From positions 186,001 through 250,000 of the forward strand of contig NZ_JACLHY010000002.1 in the NCBI RefSeq assembly GCF_014397245.1: 64,000 nt of DNA. The letters run 5' to 3'. The translations under genes and the position numbers were made by a program. Source of the stretch: Arenibacter arenosicollis (GTDB lineage Bacteria; Bacteroidota; Bacteroidia; Flavobacteriales; Flavobacteriaceae). Positions 18,191 through 27,822 of the stretch are shown in pieces (within the stretch, counting starts at the first letter, position 1; each line of letters opens with the position of its first letter). The notes under the pieces are model-generated. The model was not told the DNA's origin and did no database searches. It saw nothing but the letters and a program-made list of their open reading frames with translations.

Positions 18191-18922
18191 CTAGGTGAGT
18201 TGTTCGCTAGTTTTTCCAAATCTTCGTTCTCTGTTCTGGTAATTTTTAATGGCTTCCAATAAATGCTGCTCCGAAAAATCCGGCCAAAATACATCAATAA
18301 AATACAATTCTGCATATGCAATCTGCCAAAGTAGAAAATTACTGATTCGATGCTCTCCGCTGGTTCGAATCATCAAGTCTACATCCGGTAAATTGTGCGT
18401 GTAAAGATGGGTATTAATAATGGTTTCGTCAATATTTTCGGGAGAAATTATATTATTTTTAACTTTGATACTTATCTGTTGAACAGCATTTTTTATCTCT
18501 TCCCTAGATCCATAACTAAGTGCAAGGGTCAAAGTCATACCGGTATTCGCACTGGTTTTCGCCATCACATCCAACAATTCCTTATGGGCACTTTTAGGCA
18601 AGGAGGCTATATTGCCAATGGTATTTAACTTTATATTATTGTCGTTCAAGGTTATTAATTCCTTTTTAAGGGAAGACACCAATAACCGCATTAGGGTATC
18701 CACTTCCAGCTTGGGCCTGTTCCAATTTTCAGTAGAAAAGGTATACAGGGTAAGATACTCCAATCCCAATTTAGCACAGTCCTCGACAGTTCTTTTAACT
18801 GTTTTAACTCCTTGTTCATGGCCAAATACCCTTAATTTTCCTTTCTCTTTAGCCCATCTCCCATTACCATCCATTATTATGGCTAAGTGTCTTGGCAATG
18901 ATTTCATTTTCACCTCTTCCAA
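18191..18922 (-). CDS. uppS: Isoprenyl (undecaprenyl) diphosphate synthase
   Basis: 243 aa. The cis-prenyltransferase signature MDGNGRWA near residues 17-24, the STENWNRP motif and RTSGEHRISNFLLWQ near the C-terminus bind the substrates. It makes the C55 lipid carrier precursor for peptidoglycan and polysaccharide. Two in-frame starts exist (MEEVK and MKSLP, 15 nt apart); either is plausible. Gene spacing on both sides is short (16 and 4 bp). Confidence 0.95.
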   Translation of the reverse strand: MEEVKMKSLPRHLAIIMDGNGRWAKEKGKLRVFGHEQGVKTVKRTVEDCAKLGLEYLTLYTFSTENWNRPKLEVDTLMRLLVSSLKKELITLNDNNIKLNTIGNIASLPKSAHKELLDVMAKTSANTGMTLTLALSYGSREEIKNAVQQISIKVKNNIISPENIDETIINTHLYTHNLPDVDLMIRTSGEHRISNFLLWQIAYAELYFIDVFWPDFSEQHLLEAIKNYQNRERRFGKTSEQLT

Positions 18923-18938
18923 ACTATTTATTTTAAAA

Positions 18939-19625
18939 TTACTGAAAGCAATCCTGACAAGGTTTCCTTCCGAACGTATACGTTAAAGTAACCCCTGAGA
19001 AAACATACCAATCATCACTAAAAATATTTCCAAATCTAAACTCTTCATAATTGGACCCTTCTGGATTACTTGCATCCAGATTATCCGTAAACGTATATCT
19101 AGCCCCTATTTCGGCACCGACTATAAAAAACTGACTAATCCTTAATTTTGCTCCAACCGTCATAGGTACCGCAAATGACCCATCTTTTTGTCCAATATCC
19201 TGCAATTGTGCCGCATCAAAATAATGATAACCATATCTAAAATAGGTGACACCTGTATATAGATAAGGTGTAAATGCCGGACCTAATTGGTGCAAATTAT
19301 ACTCTACAAAATTAAACTCCAAACCTGCCGACGCCTCCAAAACACTATTGTCCATTATAAAATTCCGCTGTTGTCTAGACGGGATATCCGATTTGGCATC
19401 GTCCGCCGTAAACTCGCCATAAATTATACTGGCTCTCCATGCATAGCGCTTACTTTTGTTCCATTTAAACAAACCACCAAAAGCCGGACCCGATGGTAAA
19501 ATAAAATTAGACCTTCCAACATCACCTATATTATTGGCACCCCCAGCAAATAGGCCAACTTCGTATGTCTGTCCCTTAGTTTCACTAAAAATGAAAAGCA
19601 GAATTGCCGCAAAAAATAACCTCAT
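18939..19625 (-). CDS. DUF6089 family outer-membrane beta-barrel protein
   Basis: 228 aa with a signal peptide (cleavage near SETKGQ) and a pattern of alternating hydrophobic beta strands ending in a C-terminal aromatic-rich strand (VFSGVTLTYTFG). This family is conserved beside uppS and bamA in Flavobacteriia, but its role is unknown. A likely Bam substrate located in the outer membrane. Cys-containing tail PCQDCFQ at the very end is unusual and of unknown meaning. Confidence 0.8.
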   Translation of the reverse strand: MRLFFAAILLFIFSETKGQTYEVGLFAGGANNIGDVGRSNFILPSGPAFGGLFKWNKSKRYAWRASIIYGEFTADDAKSDIPSRQQRNFIMDNSVLEASAGLEFNFVEYNLHQLGPAFTPYLYTGVTYFRYGYHYFDAAQLQDIGQKDGSFAVPMTVGAKLRISQFFIVGAEIGARYTFTDNLDASNPEGSNYEEFRFGNIFSDDWYVFSGVTLTYTFGRKPCQDCFQ

Positions 19626-19742
19626 TATTTATAAAAGTTTGCAAATATAACAATTTCAGTAGTTTAGACTAGTAAATTATTACATTCATGTTCTCACTTG
19701 ATAAACAGATTTTGTCCTATTTTATTGTCGCACCAAAAACAA

Positions 19743-20624
19743 TCAATTACGTCTATCTTCGCCCCACAATAATTTATTTCGCAACGTTTTTAGAAAACTT
19801 TCGGAAGTATACTCGATCATTTTAATGGTAAAAGGGGCCTTTCGTATAAAAATCTCCTTACCACTTGCCACTGTAGCTATTCTTGAGTCAAGGGACACCA
19901 AATGACTTTCTTCACGCCCCGAAACCTTAAGCCTTATAAGCGTATCATCGGAAATCACCAAAGGTCTGGCATTGAGATTATGGGGGGCAATTGGGGTAAG
20001 TATCAATGATTTTGCAGTGGGGGCAATAACCGGCCCACCACAACTAAGGGAATAACCTGTTGAACCAGTTGGGGTTGCAACAATTAAGCCGTCGGCCCAG
20101 TAAGAGGTTAAATATTCATCATTCAGGTGAGTTTCTACAGTAATCATAGAGGTAGTATCTTTCCTGCTCACCGTAATTTCATTTAGCGCAAAATTTAATA
20201 TCTTAAATTCGGGAATATTGGACTGGGAACTTACCTCCACCAAACTTCGCTCCACTATTGTATAGGCGCCAGATACAAATTCCTTGACCACCTTACGCAC
20301 TTCTTCTTTCCTAAATGTGGATAGAAAACCCAATCTACCCGTGTTTACCCCTACTATAGGTATCCCTAGATCACGAACGTAGGTCGTTGCCCTTAAAATT
20401 GTACCATCCCCACCAAAACTGACAAACATGTCAAAAGTGGAATCCAGGCCATTGGAATCCGTAAATACAGGAAATTCACCCACATTCCGCTTGGCCATTA
20501 TTAGCTTGTAAAAATCTTTTTCAAAGTAAATTTCGGCATTTTCCTTGTGAAGTTCGTCCAGCAACTCTACAATATAATCCAATGCACTATTCTGACAGGT
20601 AAGTCCGTAAATGGCAACTTTCAT
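19743..20624 (-). CDS. nadK: NAD kinase
   Basis: 293 aa. The catalytic GGDGT is at residues 71-75 and is followed by GVNTGRLGFLSTF; the second motif PTGSTGYSLSCGGP lies near 180. It phosphorylates NAD to NADP with ATP. It follows the CBS-domain gene by 5 bp, so the two are co-transcribed. Confidence 0.95.
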   Translation of the reverse strand: MKVAIYGLTCQNSALDYIVELLDELHKENAEIYFEKDFYKLIMAKRNVGEFPVFTDSNGLDSTFDMFVSFGGDGTILRATTYVRDLGIPIVGVNTGRLGFLSTFRKEEVRKVVKEFVSGAYTIVERSLVEVSSQSNIPEFKILNFALNEITVSRKDTTSMITVETHLNDEYLTSYWADGLIVATPTGSTGYSLSCGGPVIAPTAKSLILTPIAPHNLNARPLVISDDTLIRLKVSGREESHLVSLDSRIATVASGKEIFIRKAPFTIKMIEYTSESFLKTLRNKLLWGEDRRN

Positions 20625-20629
20625 AGGAG

Positions 20630-21286
20630 TTAGACATTTAGGTATTTATCCAGGTAATCGGACCTCTGTTTTAAATCCTCAATAAATAAATCATCGTTAT
20701 TACCGTAAAGTATGGTATAGTTATACCTTCTAAAAGATTGTATAATTTCATTTAAATGGGAAGTACCTATTTTAACGGTAATCTGAATAACATCATTGCG
20801 AATATCCGTAATAAAACCACCTAAAAGCTTAACGTTATTACTTTCCACTATTTGGGCAATTTCACTAAAAGAGTAGTCCTTTACACCTTTTGCCAAGACT
20901 AGGATTCCCCCTGGCTCGGTGAAAAATGGCGTGTCTATAAACTCATCAACAATATCTATTAAATCGTAATAACCAACCACCTGGCCTTCCTCGTCCAGGA
21001 TTGGCAATAAGTTGGCCTCATTTTTGGAAAATATTTCCAATACATCGAGCCAAGAGGTTTCTTTTCGGACAAAAAAAGTTTCCAAGTTATATCGGTAATC
21101 CTCTATCTTTTTATCCGCTTCATAGTTATCAAGATCCTTTTCATCCAAAACACCTATAAATAAATTCTCTTCTACCACTGCAATATGGGAATAGGTCGAG
21201 TTCTTAAAGAATTTGATCACTTTTTTCAAGGAATCACCTACTTTAAAAATCGGCAATGTGGCAATTATGTTGTTTTGAATATTCAT
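20630..21286 (-). CDS. CBS-domain protein
   Basis: 218 aa: a tandem CBS pair at about residues 1-125 (HIAVVEENLFIGVL, ANLLPILDEEGQVVGYYDLID) plus a C-terminal ACT-like region at about 135-218 (GILVLAKGVKDYSFSEIAQIVESNNVKLLGG). CBS pairs bind adenosyl ligands; the gene is always next to nadK in this lineage, so it may sense ATP, ADP or NADP status. Function is not established. Its upstream region (21287-21578) is shared with the divergent pdxJ. Confidence 0.85.
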   Translation of the reverse strand: MNIQNNIIATLPIFKVGDSLKKVIKFFKNSTYSHIAVVEENLFIGVLDEKDLDNYEADKKIEDYRYNLETFFVRKETSWLDVLEIFSKNEANLLPILDEEGQVVGYYDLIDIVDEFIDTPFFTEPGGILVLAKGVKDYSFSEIAQIVESNNVKLLGGFITDIRNDVIQITVKIGTSHLNEIIQSFRRYNYTILYGNNDDLFIEDLKQRSDYLDKYLNV

Positions 21287-21546
21287 AACTTCATATTATA
21301 ACGCAAAATACTAATAAAAATTTCTAAGAACCCTAAACTTCCAAAGTATTATTGTCAAAAGACAGTGTCTTTTAACAGCTATAAAAAATCAATCCAGATT
21401 AATTATTAATACTCCAAACTCTTTCTTACCCTTATGTTTAAAATGCCCACCAATTAATAATTTACAAAAGTGCATCCTATGGACAAAGTAAGGTCTGGAA
21501 AACGAATTCTTTCATACTAAAAAGAGCAAAAGGTATGCCTAATTTG

Positions 21547-21554
21547 TATTTTTG
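21547..21554 (+). promoter_or_regulatory. Putative pdxJ -7 box
   Basis: TATTTTTG followed by C matches the Bacteroidota -7 consensus TAnnTTTG and would give a 5' leader of about 18 nt. No clear -33 TTG is seen at the right spacing. Confidence 0.4.
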
Positions 21555-21578
21555 CTTTTTTAATTATACTAAAGTCCT

Positions 21579-22292
21579 ATGACAAAGCTTAGCGTTAATG
21601 TAAATAAAATTGCAACATTAAGAAATTCACGAGGGGGAAACGTGCCCAATCTGTTAAAAGTAGCCCAAGACATTGAAGATTTTGGAGCACAGGGCATCAC
21701 CATACACCCTAGGCCGGATGAAAGACATATTAAATACCAAGATGCCAGGGATTTAAAGAAAGTGGTCCAAACGGAATATAATATTGAAGGAAACCCTATA
21801 AGGTCCTTTATAGATTTGGTTTTGGAAGTAAAACCAACACAAGTAACCTTAGTACCCGATGCTGTTGACGCCATTACTTCCAACGCCGGATGGGACACTG
21901 TAAAGCACAAGGATTTTCTAAAAGAAGTAATTGATACCTTTAGAAATAATGGAATCAGAACTTCCATTTTCGTGGATGCCAATATTAAAATGATAGAAGG
22001 GGCAGCCTTAACCGGGGCCGACCGTATTGAACTTTATACCGAAAGTTATGCCCATGAATATGCCAAAGGAAACAAAAATGGGGTAACTCCATTTACGGAA
22101 GCTGCCAAAGTGGCCTATCAATTGGGATTGGGACTAAATGCCGGACACGACCTTAGTTTGGATAACATTAAATATTTTAAGGAAAATATCCCTCACTTAT
22201 TGGAGGTCTCCATTGGCCATGCCCTAATATGCGAATCCCTCTATCTAGGTCTGGAAAATGTAGTTAATATGTATCTAAACAAGTTAAAATAA
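21579..22292 (+). CDS. pdxJ: Pyridoxine 5'-phosphate synthase
   Basis: 237 aa TIM barrel. Family motifs [17 protein letters not shown] at the N-terminus, [11 protein letters not shown] near 45-56, [10 protein letters not shown] and [12 protein letters not shown] are all present. It condenses 1-deoxyxylulose 5-phosphate with 3-amino-2-oxopropyl phosphate in vitamin B6 synthesis. The stop codon overlaps the start of the next gene by one base (TAATG). Confidence 0.95.
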   Translation: MTKLSVNVNKIATLRNSRGGNVPNLLKVAQDIEDFGAQGITIHPRPDERHIKYQDARDLKKVVQTEYNIEGNPIRSFIDLVLEVKPTQVTLVPDAVDAITSNAGWDTVKHKDFLKEVIDTFRNNGIRTSIFVDANIKMIEGAALTGADRIELYTESYAHEYAKGNKNGVTPFTEAAKVAYQLGLGLNAGHDLSLDNIKYFKENIPHLLEVSIGHALICESLYLGLENVVNMYLNKLK

Positions 22293-23059
22293 TGCCTATT
22301 TTACATTCCAATATTTTAGGGGAAGGTCAACCTATAATTATCTTACATGGATTTCTAGGAATGTCGGATAATTGGAAATCGATGGGAGCAAAATATGCCG
22401 AAGAGGGTTTTCAGGCCCATCTTGTAGATTTGCGCAACCATGGAAAAAGCTTCCATTCCAATGAGTTCAATTATGAAGTATTGGCAGAGGACCTAAAACA
22501 GTACATGGAACACCATCATTTGGGAAGCGCCATTATACTCGGTCATTCTATGGGAGGAAAAACTGCCATGCTTTTTGCCTGTCACTACCCAAATTTAACA
22601 TCAAAGCTTCTTGTAGCCGATATTGCACCAAAATACTACCCACCCCATCATCAAGAAATTATCAATGGCCTCAATGCCATAGATATTGGCCATATTAGCT
22701 CTAGAAATGACGCTGACGAACAATTGTCCAAATACATCGGAAATGTCGGGATTCGCCAATTTTTATTAAAGAATCTGTACTGGAAGGAAAAAGGAGTTTT
22801 GGGTTTTCGTTTCAATCTCAAGGTTTTAAGTGGAAAAATGGAGGAAATTGGTGAAAACATCGGGTCTACGGACACCTATACAGGCCCAACACTTTTTTTA
22901 AGGGGAGACAAATCAGAGTACATAACACAAGAGGACCTGGCCACTGTAAAAAGACATTTCCCATTGGCTACTATAGGAACAATAGATAATGCGGGGCATT
23001 GGCTGCATGCGGAGAATCCAAGCCAGTTTTTAGAGAAATCACTTAAATTTGTCAAGTAG
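22292..23059 (+). CDS. Alpha/beta hydrolase (YbfF-like esterase)
   Basis: 255 aa, no signal peptide. Oxyanion motif LHGFLGMSDNW, nucleophile elbow GHSMGG (S86) and a late His in DNAGHWLHAENP mark an active alpha/beta hydrolase of the YbfF type. Translationally coupled to pdxJ, a pairing that is conserved in Flavobacteriia. Substrate unknown; a short-chain acyl ester or acyl-CoA has been seen for relatives. Confidence 0.85.
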   Translation: MPILHSNILGEGQPIIILHGFLGMSDNWKSMGAKYAEEGFQAHLVDLRNHGKSFHSNEFNYEVLAEDLKQYMEHHHLGSAIILGHSMGGKTAMLFACHYPNLTSKLLVADIAPKYYPPHHQEIINGLNAIDIGHISSRNDADEQLSKYIGNVGIRQFLLKNLYWKEKGVLGFRFNLKVLSGKMEEIGENIGSTDTYTGPTLFLRGDKSEYITQEDLATVKRHFPLATIGTIDNAGHWLHAENPSQFLEKSLKFVK

Positions 23060-23215
23060 AACTGGGTATTTTTCAGGATAGAATTTAGAGCGGGCATTTA
23101 AATCCACGAAATCCAGCCCGGTAAGATCTTATTATAACTGAAGAAATAAATGTTTACTTTTAATGATATTATTCCCTTGTCCAAAACAATTGTTTAACTC
23201 AAAAAAAATAGAAAT

Positions 23216-23566
23216 ATGAATCTAATTTTAAGAATTCTCCTTAGTGCCATAGCCGTTGTTATTTTGGCAAAAATATTACCTGGGGTCGGTGTGGACTCTT
23301 ATACCACGGCCATCATTGTCGCCATTGTACTAAGTTTATTAAATTTTATAGTAAAACCAATTTTGGTCATTTTAACGCTACCGGTCACCATTCTCACCCT
23401 AGGACTATTCTTACTCATCATAAACGCCGTAATAATCCTTTTGGCCGACTATTTTATTGATGGTTTTCAGGTAAATAATATATGGTGGGCACTACTTTTT
23501 AGCCTTTTACTATCCTTTCTACAATCTATATTTTATTCATTTCTAAATGATGACAAAAAAATATAG
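23216..23566 (+). CDS. Four-TM small membrane protein (phage-holin-4 family)
   Basis: 116 aa with four hydrophobic helices and the family motifs NFIVKPILVILTLP and NAVIILLADYFIDGF. The domain name (Phage_holin_4_2) comes from sequence similarity; this is a chromosomal housekeeping family and no phage genes are nearby. Function unknown. Confidence 0.8.
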   Translation: MNLILRILLSAIAVVILAKILPGVGVDSYTTAIIVAIVLSLLNFIVKPILVILTLPVTILTLGLFLLIINAVIILLADYFIDGFQVNNIWWALLFSLLLSFLQSIFYSFLNDDKKI

Positions 23567-23598
23567 GGTACCTTTTTGACATTCAGTAATTTAAAAAC

Positions 23599-23629
23599 TT
23601 GTTGGAGATTAGAAAATGTAGTACTTTTG
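23599..23629 (+). promoter_or_regulatory. Promoter of tig
   Basis: TTG at 23599-23601 (alternative 23602-23604), then N20 and TACTTTTG at 23622-23629 fit the Bacteroidota sigma-ABfr consensus. The predicted start lies about 30 nt before the tig ATG. Confidence 0.6.
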
Positions 23630-23664
23630 CATCCCATTTTATTTTAGCAAAATTAGACATAGAA

Positions 23665-24987
23665 ATGAACATCACTAAAGAGCAGATTGACGAACTAAAT
23701 GCAGTAGTAAAAGTTGCGGTAACCAAAGAGGATTACTACGACAAGGTAGAAACAATCTTAAAAGACTACAGAAAACAAGCAAATATACCAGGTTTTAGAA
23801 AAGGTCAAGTACCTATGGGATTGATCAAGAAACAATATGGAAAAGCCGTTTTGGTTGATGAAGTAAATAAGCTTTTGCAAGACAATCTCAACAAATATCT
23901 TACGGAAGAAAAGTTGGATGTTTTGGGAAATCCACTTCCTAAACAACAGGACAACTTTAATTGGGATTCTGAAGAATTCGCATTTGAATTTGAATTGGGA
24001 CTTGCTCCAAATTTCAATGTAGACCTTAAATCGAAAAAGGCCATAACCCACTACAAGATTACTGCCGACAAAAAAATGATCGATGAGCAAGTGGAACGTA
24101 TCCAAAAGCAATACGGCAAATTGATCAGCAAGACTGAAGTAGGAAAAAAGGATGAAGTAAATGGTGTTTTCAAGAACGAAGCGGAGGAAATAGACAATAA
24201 GACCGTTATCGAGATTGAAAAAATAAAAAGTAAAAAAGCACTTGAAAGCCTATTGGGCAAAAAAGTGGGCGATGTTGTTACTTTAAAAACAAAAGGGTTG
24301 TTCAAGGAAGATCATTTACTGGGCAGTTCCTTAGGTATCGACGGTGAAAAATCCGAAAAATTGGATATCGATGTTACCTTCACTATTGAGGAAATAAACG
24401 AAAAGGAACCTGCAAAATTAGATCAGGAGCTTTTTGACAAGTTATTTGGGAAGGATGCCATTAGCTCTGAAAAGGAACTTAGGGCGCGGATCAAAGAAGA
24501 TTCCGAAAAGCAATTTGAGCAACAATCCGATCAGAAGTTGCTAAATGATGTTACGGAACATTTTATAGAAAATATCAAATTTGACCTTCCTACCGAATTC
24601 CTGACCAAATGGATTCAGATGACAGGTGAAAAACAATTGACAGAGGAAGAAGCGAACGAAGAATTTGAAAAATCCGAAAAAGGGTTGCGCTATCAACTTA
24701 TCGAAGGCAAAATCATCCAAGAAAACGGTATTCAAATCCAATTTGACGAGCTTAAAGAATTTGCGAAGGGCTTTATAAAGCAACAGATGGCACAATTTGG
24801 CCAGTTGGATCCCAAAGAGGAAGAATTGGATAGTATTGCTGCAAGGGTCCTTTCCAACCAAGATGAGGTAAAACGACTATCGGAGCAATTAATGAGTCAA
24901 AAACTATTGACCCTTTATAAGGAAAAGGCAAATTTAAAACCAAAAGAAGTTACATACGAAGACTTTGTGAAGGAAGTATACGGGTAA
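23665..24987 (+). CDS. tig: Trigger factor
   Basis: 440 aa. The start is the ATG of MNITKEQIDE; an upstream in-frame extension of 22 codons runs through the promoter and is rejected. The ribosome-binding loop reads GFRKGQVPMGLIKKQYG (residues about 40-57; usual GFRxGxxP). A PPIase-like middle domain (about 150-240) is divergent, as in other Bacteroidota, and the helical C-terminal chaperone arms follow. It folds nascent chains at the ribosome exit. Followed by its own terminator, then clpP and clpX, the common tig-clpP-clpX order. Confidence 0.92.
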   Translation: MNITKEQIDELNAVVKVAVTKEDYYDKVETILKDYRKQANIPGFRKGQVPMGLIKKQYGKAVLVDEVNKLLQDNLNKYLTEEKLDVLGNPLPKQQDNFNWDSEEFAFEFELGLAPNFNVDLKSKKAITHYKITADKKMIDEQVERIQKQYGKLISKTEVGKKDEVNGVFKNEAEEIDNKTVIEIEKIKSKKALESLLGKKVGDVVTLKTKGLFKEDHLLGSSLGIDGEKSEKLDIDVTFTIEEINEKEPAKLDQELFDKLFGKDAISSEKELRARIKEDSEKQFEQQSDQKLLNDVTEHFIENIKFDLPTEFLTKWIQMTGEKQLTEEEANEEFEKSEKGLRYQLIEGKIIQENGIQIQFDELKEFAKGFIKQQMAQFGQLDPKEEELDSIAARVLSNQDEVKRLSEQLMSQKLLTLYKEKANLKPKEVTYEDFVKEVYG

Positions 24988-25072
24988 TTCAATTTAGTTG
25001 AACATTACATTTTAATTACGCCGAGATAAGAGCTATTAAAATCAAGTTTCACTAAAAATAAGTATATTTACA

Positions 25073-25104
25073 GTGTCGAAGATTTTATTTTCGACACTTT
25101 TTTT
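25073..25104 (+). terminator. Intrinsic terminator of tig
   Basis: Stem GTGTCGAA / TTCGACAC with a 9-nt AT loop, followed by seven T. It lies between tig and clpP, so clpP has its own promoter or depends on read-through. Confidence 0.85.
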
Positions 25105-25130
25105 ATTTTAAAAAACTATTGATTAAAAAT

Positions 25131-25811
25131 ATGGATTACGGGAAAGAATTCAAAAACTACGCTATTAAACATCAGGGAATAAATAGCATGTATTACGATA
25201 CTATTCTAAGTAGTATGTACCCCACCAACCTTACTCCAAACATTATTGAAGAAAGACAGCTAAATGCAGTAGCAATGGATGTTTTCTCCCGATTAATGAT
25301 GGACCGTATTATTTTCCTGGGAACAGGAATCAATGATCAAGTTGCCAACATTGTACAAGCACAGTTATTATTCTTGGAAAGTACCGATGCTTCCAAGGAC
25401 ATACAAATATATATCAATTCGCCTGGCGGAAGTGTTTATGCCGGTTTGGGCATCTATGATACCATGCAGTTCATAAAACCAGATGTTGCCACCATATGTA
25501 CAGGAATGGCGGCTTCTATGGGAGCTGTACTTCTTTGCGCGGGAGAAAAAGGAAAGCGCAGCGGGTTAACCCATTCCAGGGTAATGATCCATCAACCTCT
25601 AGGCGGTGCCCAAGGACAGGCCAGTGATATCGAAATTACGGCTAGGGAGATATTGAAACTTAAAGATGAATTGTACCAGATAATTGCAAAACATTCAGGA
25701 CAACCCCTTGAAAAAGTCAGTGATGATAGCGATAGGGATTATTGGATGAAAGCAGACGAAGCCAAGGAATATGGCATGATCGATGAGATCTTAGTAAGGG
25801 ATAAGGATTAG
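25131..25811 (+). CDS. clpP: ATP-dependent Clp protease proteolytic subunit
   Basis: 226 aa from ATG (an in-frame TTG lies 12 nt upstream). The triad is S129 (GMAASMG), H154 ([12 protein letters not shown]) and D203 (DRDYWM), with spacing as in E. coli ClpP. A 30-residue N-terminal extension precedes the mature handle. Forms the tetradecameric peptidase that works with ClpX encoded 97 bp downstream. Confidence 0.95.
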   Translation: MDYGKEFKNYAIKHQGINSMYYDTILSSMYPTNLTPNIIEERQLNAVAMDVFSRLMMDRIIFLGTGINDQVANIVQAQLLFLESTDASKDIQIYINSPGGSVYAGLGIYDTMQFIKPDVATICTGMAASMGAVLLCAGEKGKRSGLTHSRVMIHQPLGGAQGQASDIEITAREILKLKDELYQIIAKHSGQPLEKVSDDSDRDYWMKADEAKEYGMIDEILVRDKD

Positions 25812-25908
25812 AGACGACTAAAAGTATCGAAAAATCACTGTTCCTTCGTTTATGGATGAACCAAAATGTAGATTTTTTCGTTACTATTATTGAAAGTGAT
25901 AAAATGAT

Positions 25909-27144
25909 ATGGCAAAAGAAAATTTAGAATGCTCTTTTTGTGGTAGGAAAAAGCCAGAAACCAATTTATTGATTGCTGGCCTGGATGCGCATATATGTGA
26001 TCGTTGTATAGAGCAGGCACATGGAATAGTTGCAGAGGAATCCAAGCAGACCAAGAACAATGACCTTTCCTCTGAGCTAACATTAAAAAAGCCTTTGGAA
26101 ATAAAGGAATTTTTGGATACGTATATTATTGGTCAAGACCGTACCAAAAAAGTAATGTCGGTTGCAGTTTACAACCATTACAAAAGATTGCTACAACCAA
26201 AGAGCAAGGAGGACGATATAGAAATCCAAAAGAGTAACATAGTAATGGTAGGTCAGACCGGGACCGGTAAGACCCTAATGGCCAAAACTATAGCCAGAAT
26301 GCTAAATGTTCCTTTGGCGATTGTTGACGCTACCGTTCTTACCGAAGCAGGTTACGTAGGGGAAGATGTGGAAAGTATACTTACCCGTTTACTTCAGGCT
26401 GCGGATTATAATCTGGAAAAGGCAGAACGCGGTATCGTGTTTATTGATGAAATTGATAAAATTGCACGTAAAAGCGACAACCCTTCTATTACCCGAGATG
26501 TATCCGGAGAAGGCGTACAGCAAGGACTTCTTAAATTGTTGGAGGGTACCGTAGTTAATGTACCGCCCAAAGGAGGCAGAAAGCACCCAGATCAAAAATT
26601 TATAGAAGTAAATACAGAAAATATTTTGTTTATTGCCGGAGGTGCCTTTGACGGAATTGAAAGGCACATCACCAAAAGGTTGAACATGCAGGCCGTAGGC
26701 TATAGCGCGTCCAAAGCTGAAGAAAAGGTAGACAACGAAAATATTTTACAATACATTGTACCCAAGGATCTAAAGGATTTTGGATTAATACCTGAGATTA
26801 TTGGTAGACTACCCGTACTCACACATATGAATCCGTTGGATAAGGAAACCTTAAGGGCCATTTTAACGGAGCCTAAGAACGCCATAATTAAACAATACGA
26901 AAAATTGTTTAAGATGGATGGGATTTCCTTTAAAATAACGGATCAGGCATTGGACTATATTGTAGAAAAGGCCATAGAATATAAGTTGGGTGCAAGAGGT
27001 TTGCGCTCCTTATGTGAAGCCATTTTCACAGACGCAATGTTCGAATTTCCAAGTACGAACGAAACCGAATTTAAGGTAACAAAACCTTATGCCGAGGAGA
27101 AATTATCCTTTGAAACTATTAAAAAGCTAAAAGCAGTCTCATAA
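25909..27144 (+). CDS. clpX: Clp protease ATP-binding subunit ClpX
   Basis: 411 aa. Zinc finger at residues 5-30 ([10 protein letters not shown]...CDRC), Walker A GQTGTGKT, Walker B VFIDEIDK, the pore loop region YVGEDVE and sensor-2 motif GARGLRSL are all present. Unfolds substrates for ClpP. The stop codon sits in the loop of an 18-bp terminator hairpin, so translation end and transcription end coincide. Confidence 0.96.
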   Translation: MAKENLECSFCGRKKPETNLLIAGLDAHICDRCIEQAHGIVAEESKQTKNNDLSSELTLKKPLEIKEFLDTYIIGQDRTKKVMSVAVYNHYKRLLQPKSKEDDIEIQKSNIVMVGQTGTGKTLMAKTIARMLNVPLAIVDATVLTEAGYVGEDVESILTRLLQAADYNLEKAERGIVFIDEIDKIARKSDNPSITRDVSGEGVQQGLLKLLEGTVVNVPPKGGRKHPDQKFIEVNTENILFIAGGAFDGIERHITKRLNMQAVGYSASKAEEKVDNENILQYIVPKDLKDFGLIPEIIGRLPVLTHMNPLDKETLRAILTEPKNAIIKQYEKLFKMDGISFKITDQALDYIVEKAIEYKLGARGLRSLCEAIFTDAMFEFPSTNETEFKVTKPYAEEKLSFETIKKLKAVS

Positions 27145-27161
27145 GACTGCTTTTAGCTTTT
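27122..27161. terminator. Bidirectional terminator between clpX and the convergent hydrolase gene
   Basis: An 18-bp perfect stem (AAAAGCTAAAAGCAGTCT and its complement) with a 4-nt loop, A/T-flanked on both sides. The clpX stop codon TAA overlaps the loop. It can serve both convergent genes. Confidence 0.9.
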
Positions 27162-27202
27162 ATTAATTATATTCCTTCTTCTCAAAAGAAGAATTCAGGT
27201 CA

Positions 27203-27748
27203 TCAGGCCACGGATTGCTTTTGCATTACCTTAGCCAACAAATCTTGGCATACTTTGCTGATTATTTTCTCGTCGGTATATAGTTCATGTCCAAAATTCT
27301 TAACAATTTCCAACTCTACACCTAATTGAACCGACCATTCCGTGGTTGGTCTAAACTCATCATGTTGTCCATAAAGCAATTGTGCATTCCCTTGTGGTTT
27401 GTGGTTTTCCAGACGCAATCTTGTACTGGAAATGGCATAAAGCGATTTCATCGGCAATCCCTTAAGTGCAGCTTTCCATGCAATGGTGCCTCCTATGCCA
27501 AAGGCCAAATAATGACTAGGTTCATTTTCCTTTTTTAGCAAATGGGCCACCGCTGTTTCCACTCCACCATCTATAAATTCCTTTTGGATATTTTCTGGAG
27601 AGTCCACCGCCAAACTTATATCAGCCAAATGCTGACAATCGTAAAACGTAATATTATAATATTGCTGTAGGTAACCTAAATAAGAAGTAATCCATAGCCC
27701 TTTTTTAGACCCCCACATATCCGACAATATTACTAATCTATTCGCCAT
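27203..27748 (-). CDS. Alpha/beta-hydrolase-like protein lacking the nucleophile
   Basis: 181 aa, no signal peptide. The fold is suggested by VILSDMWGSKKG near the N-terminus, an elbow-like LAFGIGGTIAW and the late LLYGQHDEFRP and FGHELY segments, resembling short alpha/beta hydrolases such as BioG or YheT relatives. The elbow position that should be Ser is Gly (FGIGG), so the protein is probably not a classical esterase. Lies 74 bp downstream of the GH3-family gene on the same strand, possibly co-transcribed. Function unknown. Confidence 0.6.
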   Translation of the reverse strand: MANRLVILSDMWGSKKGLWITSYLGYLQQYYNITFYDCQHLADISLAVDSPENIQKEFIDGGVETAVAHLLKKENEPSHYLAFGIGGTIAWKAALKGLPMKSLYAISSTRLRLENHKPQGNAQLLYGQHDEFRPTTEWSVQLGVELEIVKNFGHELYTDEKIISKVCQDLLAKVMQKQSVA

Positions 27749-27822
27749 AATAAAAAGTTTAAAAAGTTAACGGGAAACATTTGATACCTCTAAGATGAAC
27801 ATAAAGAGAGTGTTAACCTCAT

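Noticed and set aside
18187-18321. N-terminal extension of the bamA frame into uppS
   Set aside because: It would overlap uppS by 131 bp and place 45 residues before the clear signal peptide.
23216-23566. Phage remnant indicated by a holin-family protein
   Set aside because: No other phage genes are nearby; this family is a common chromosomal four-TM protein.
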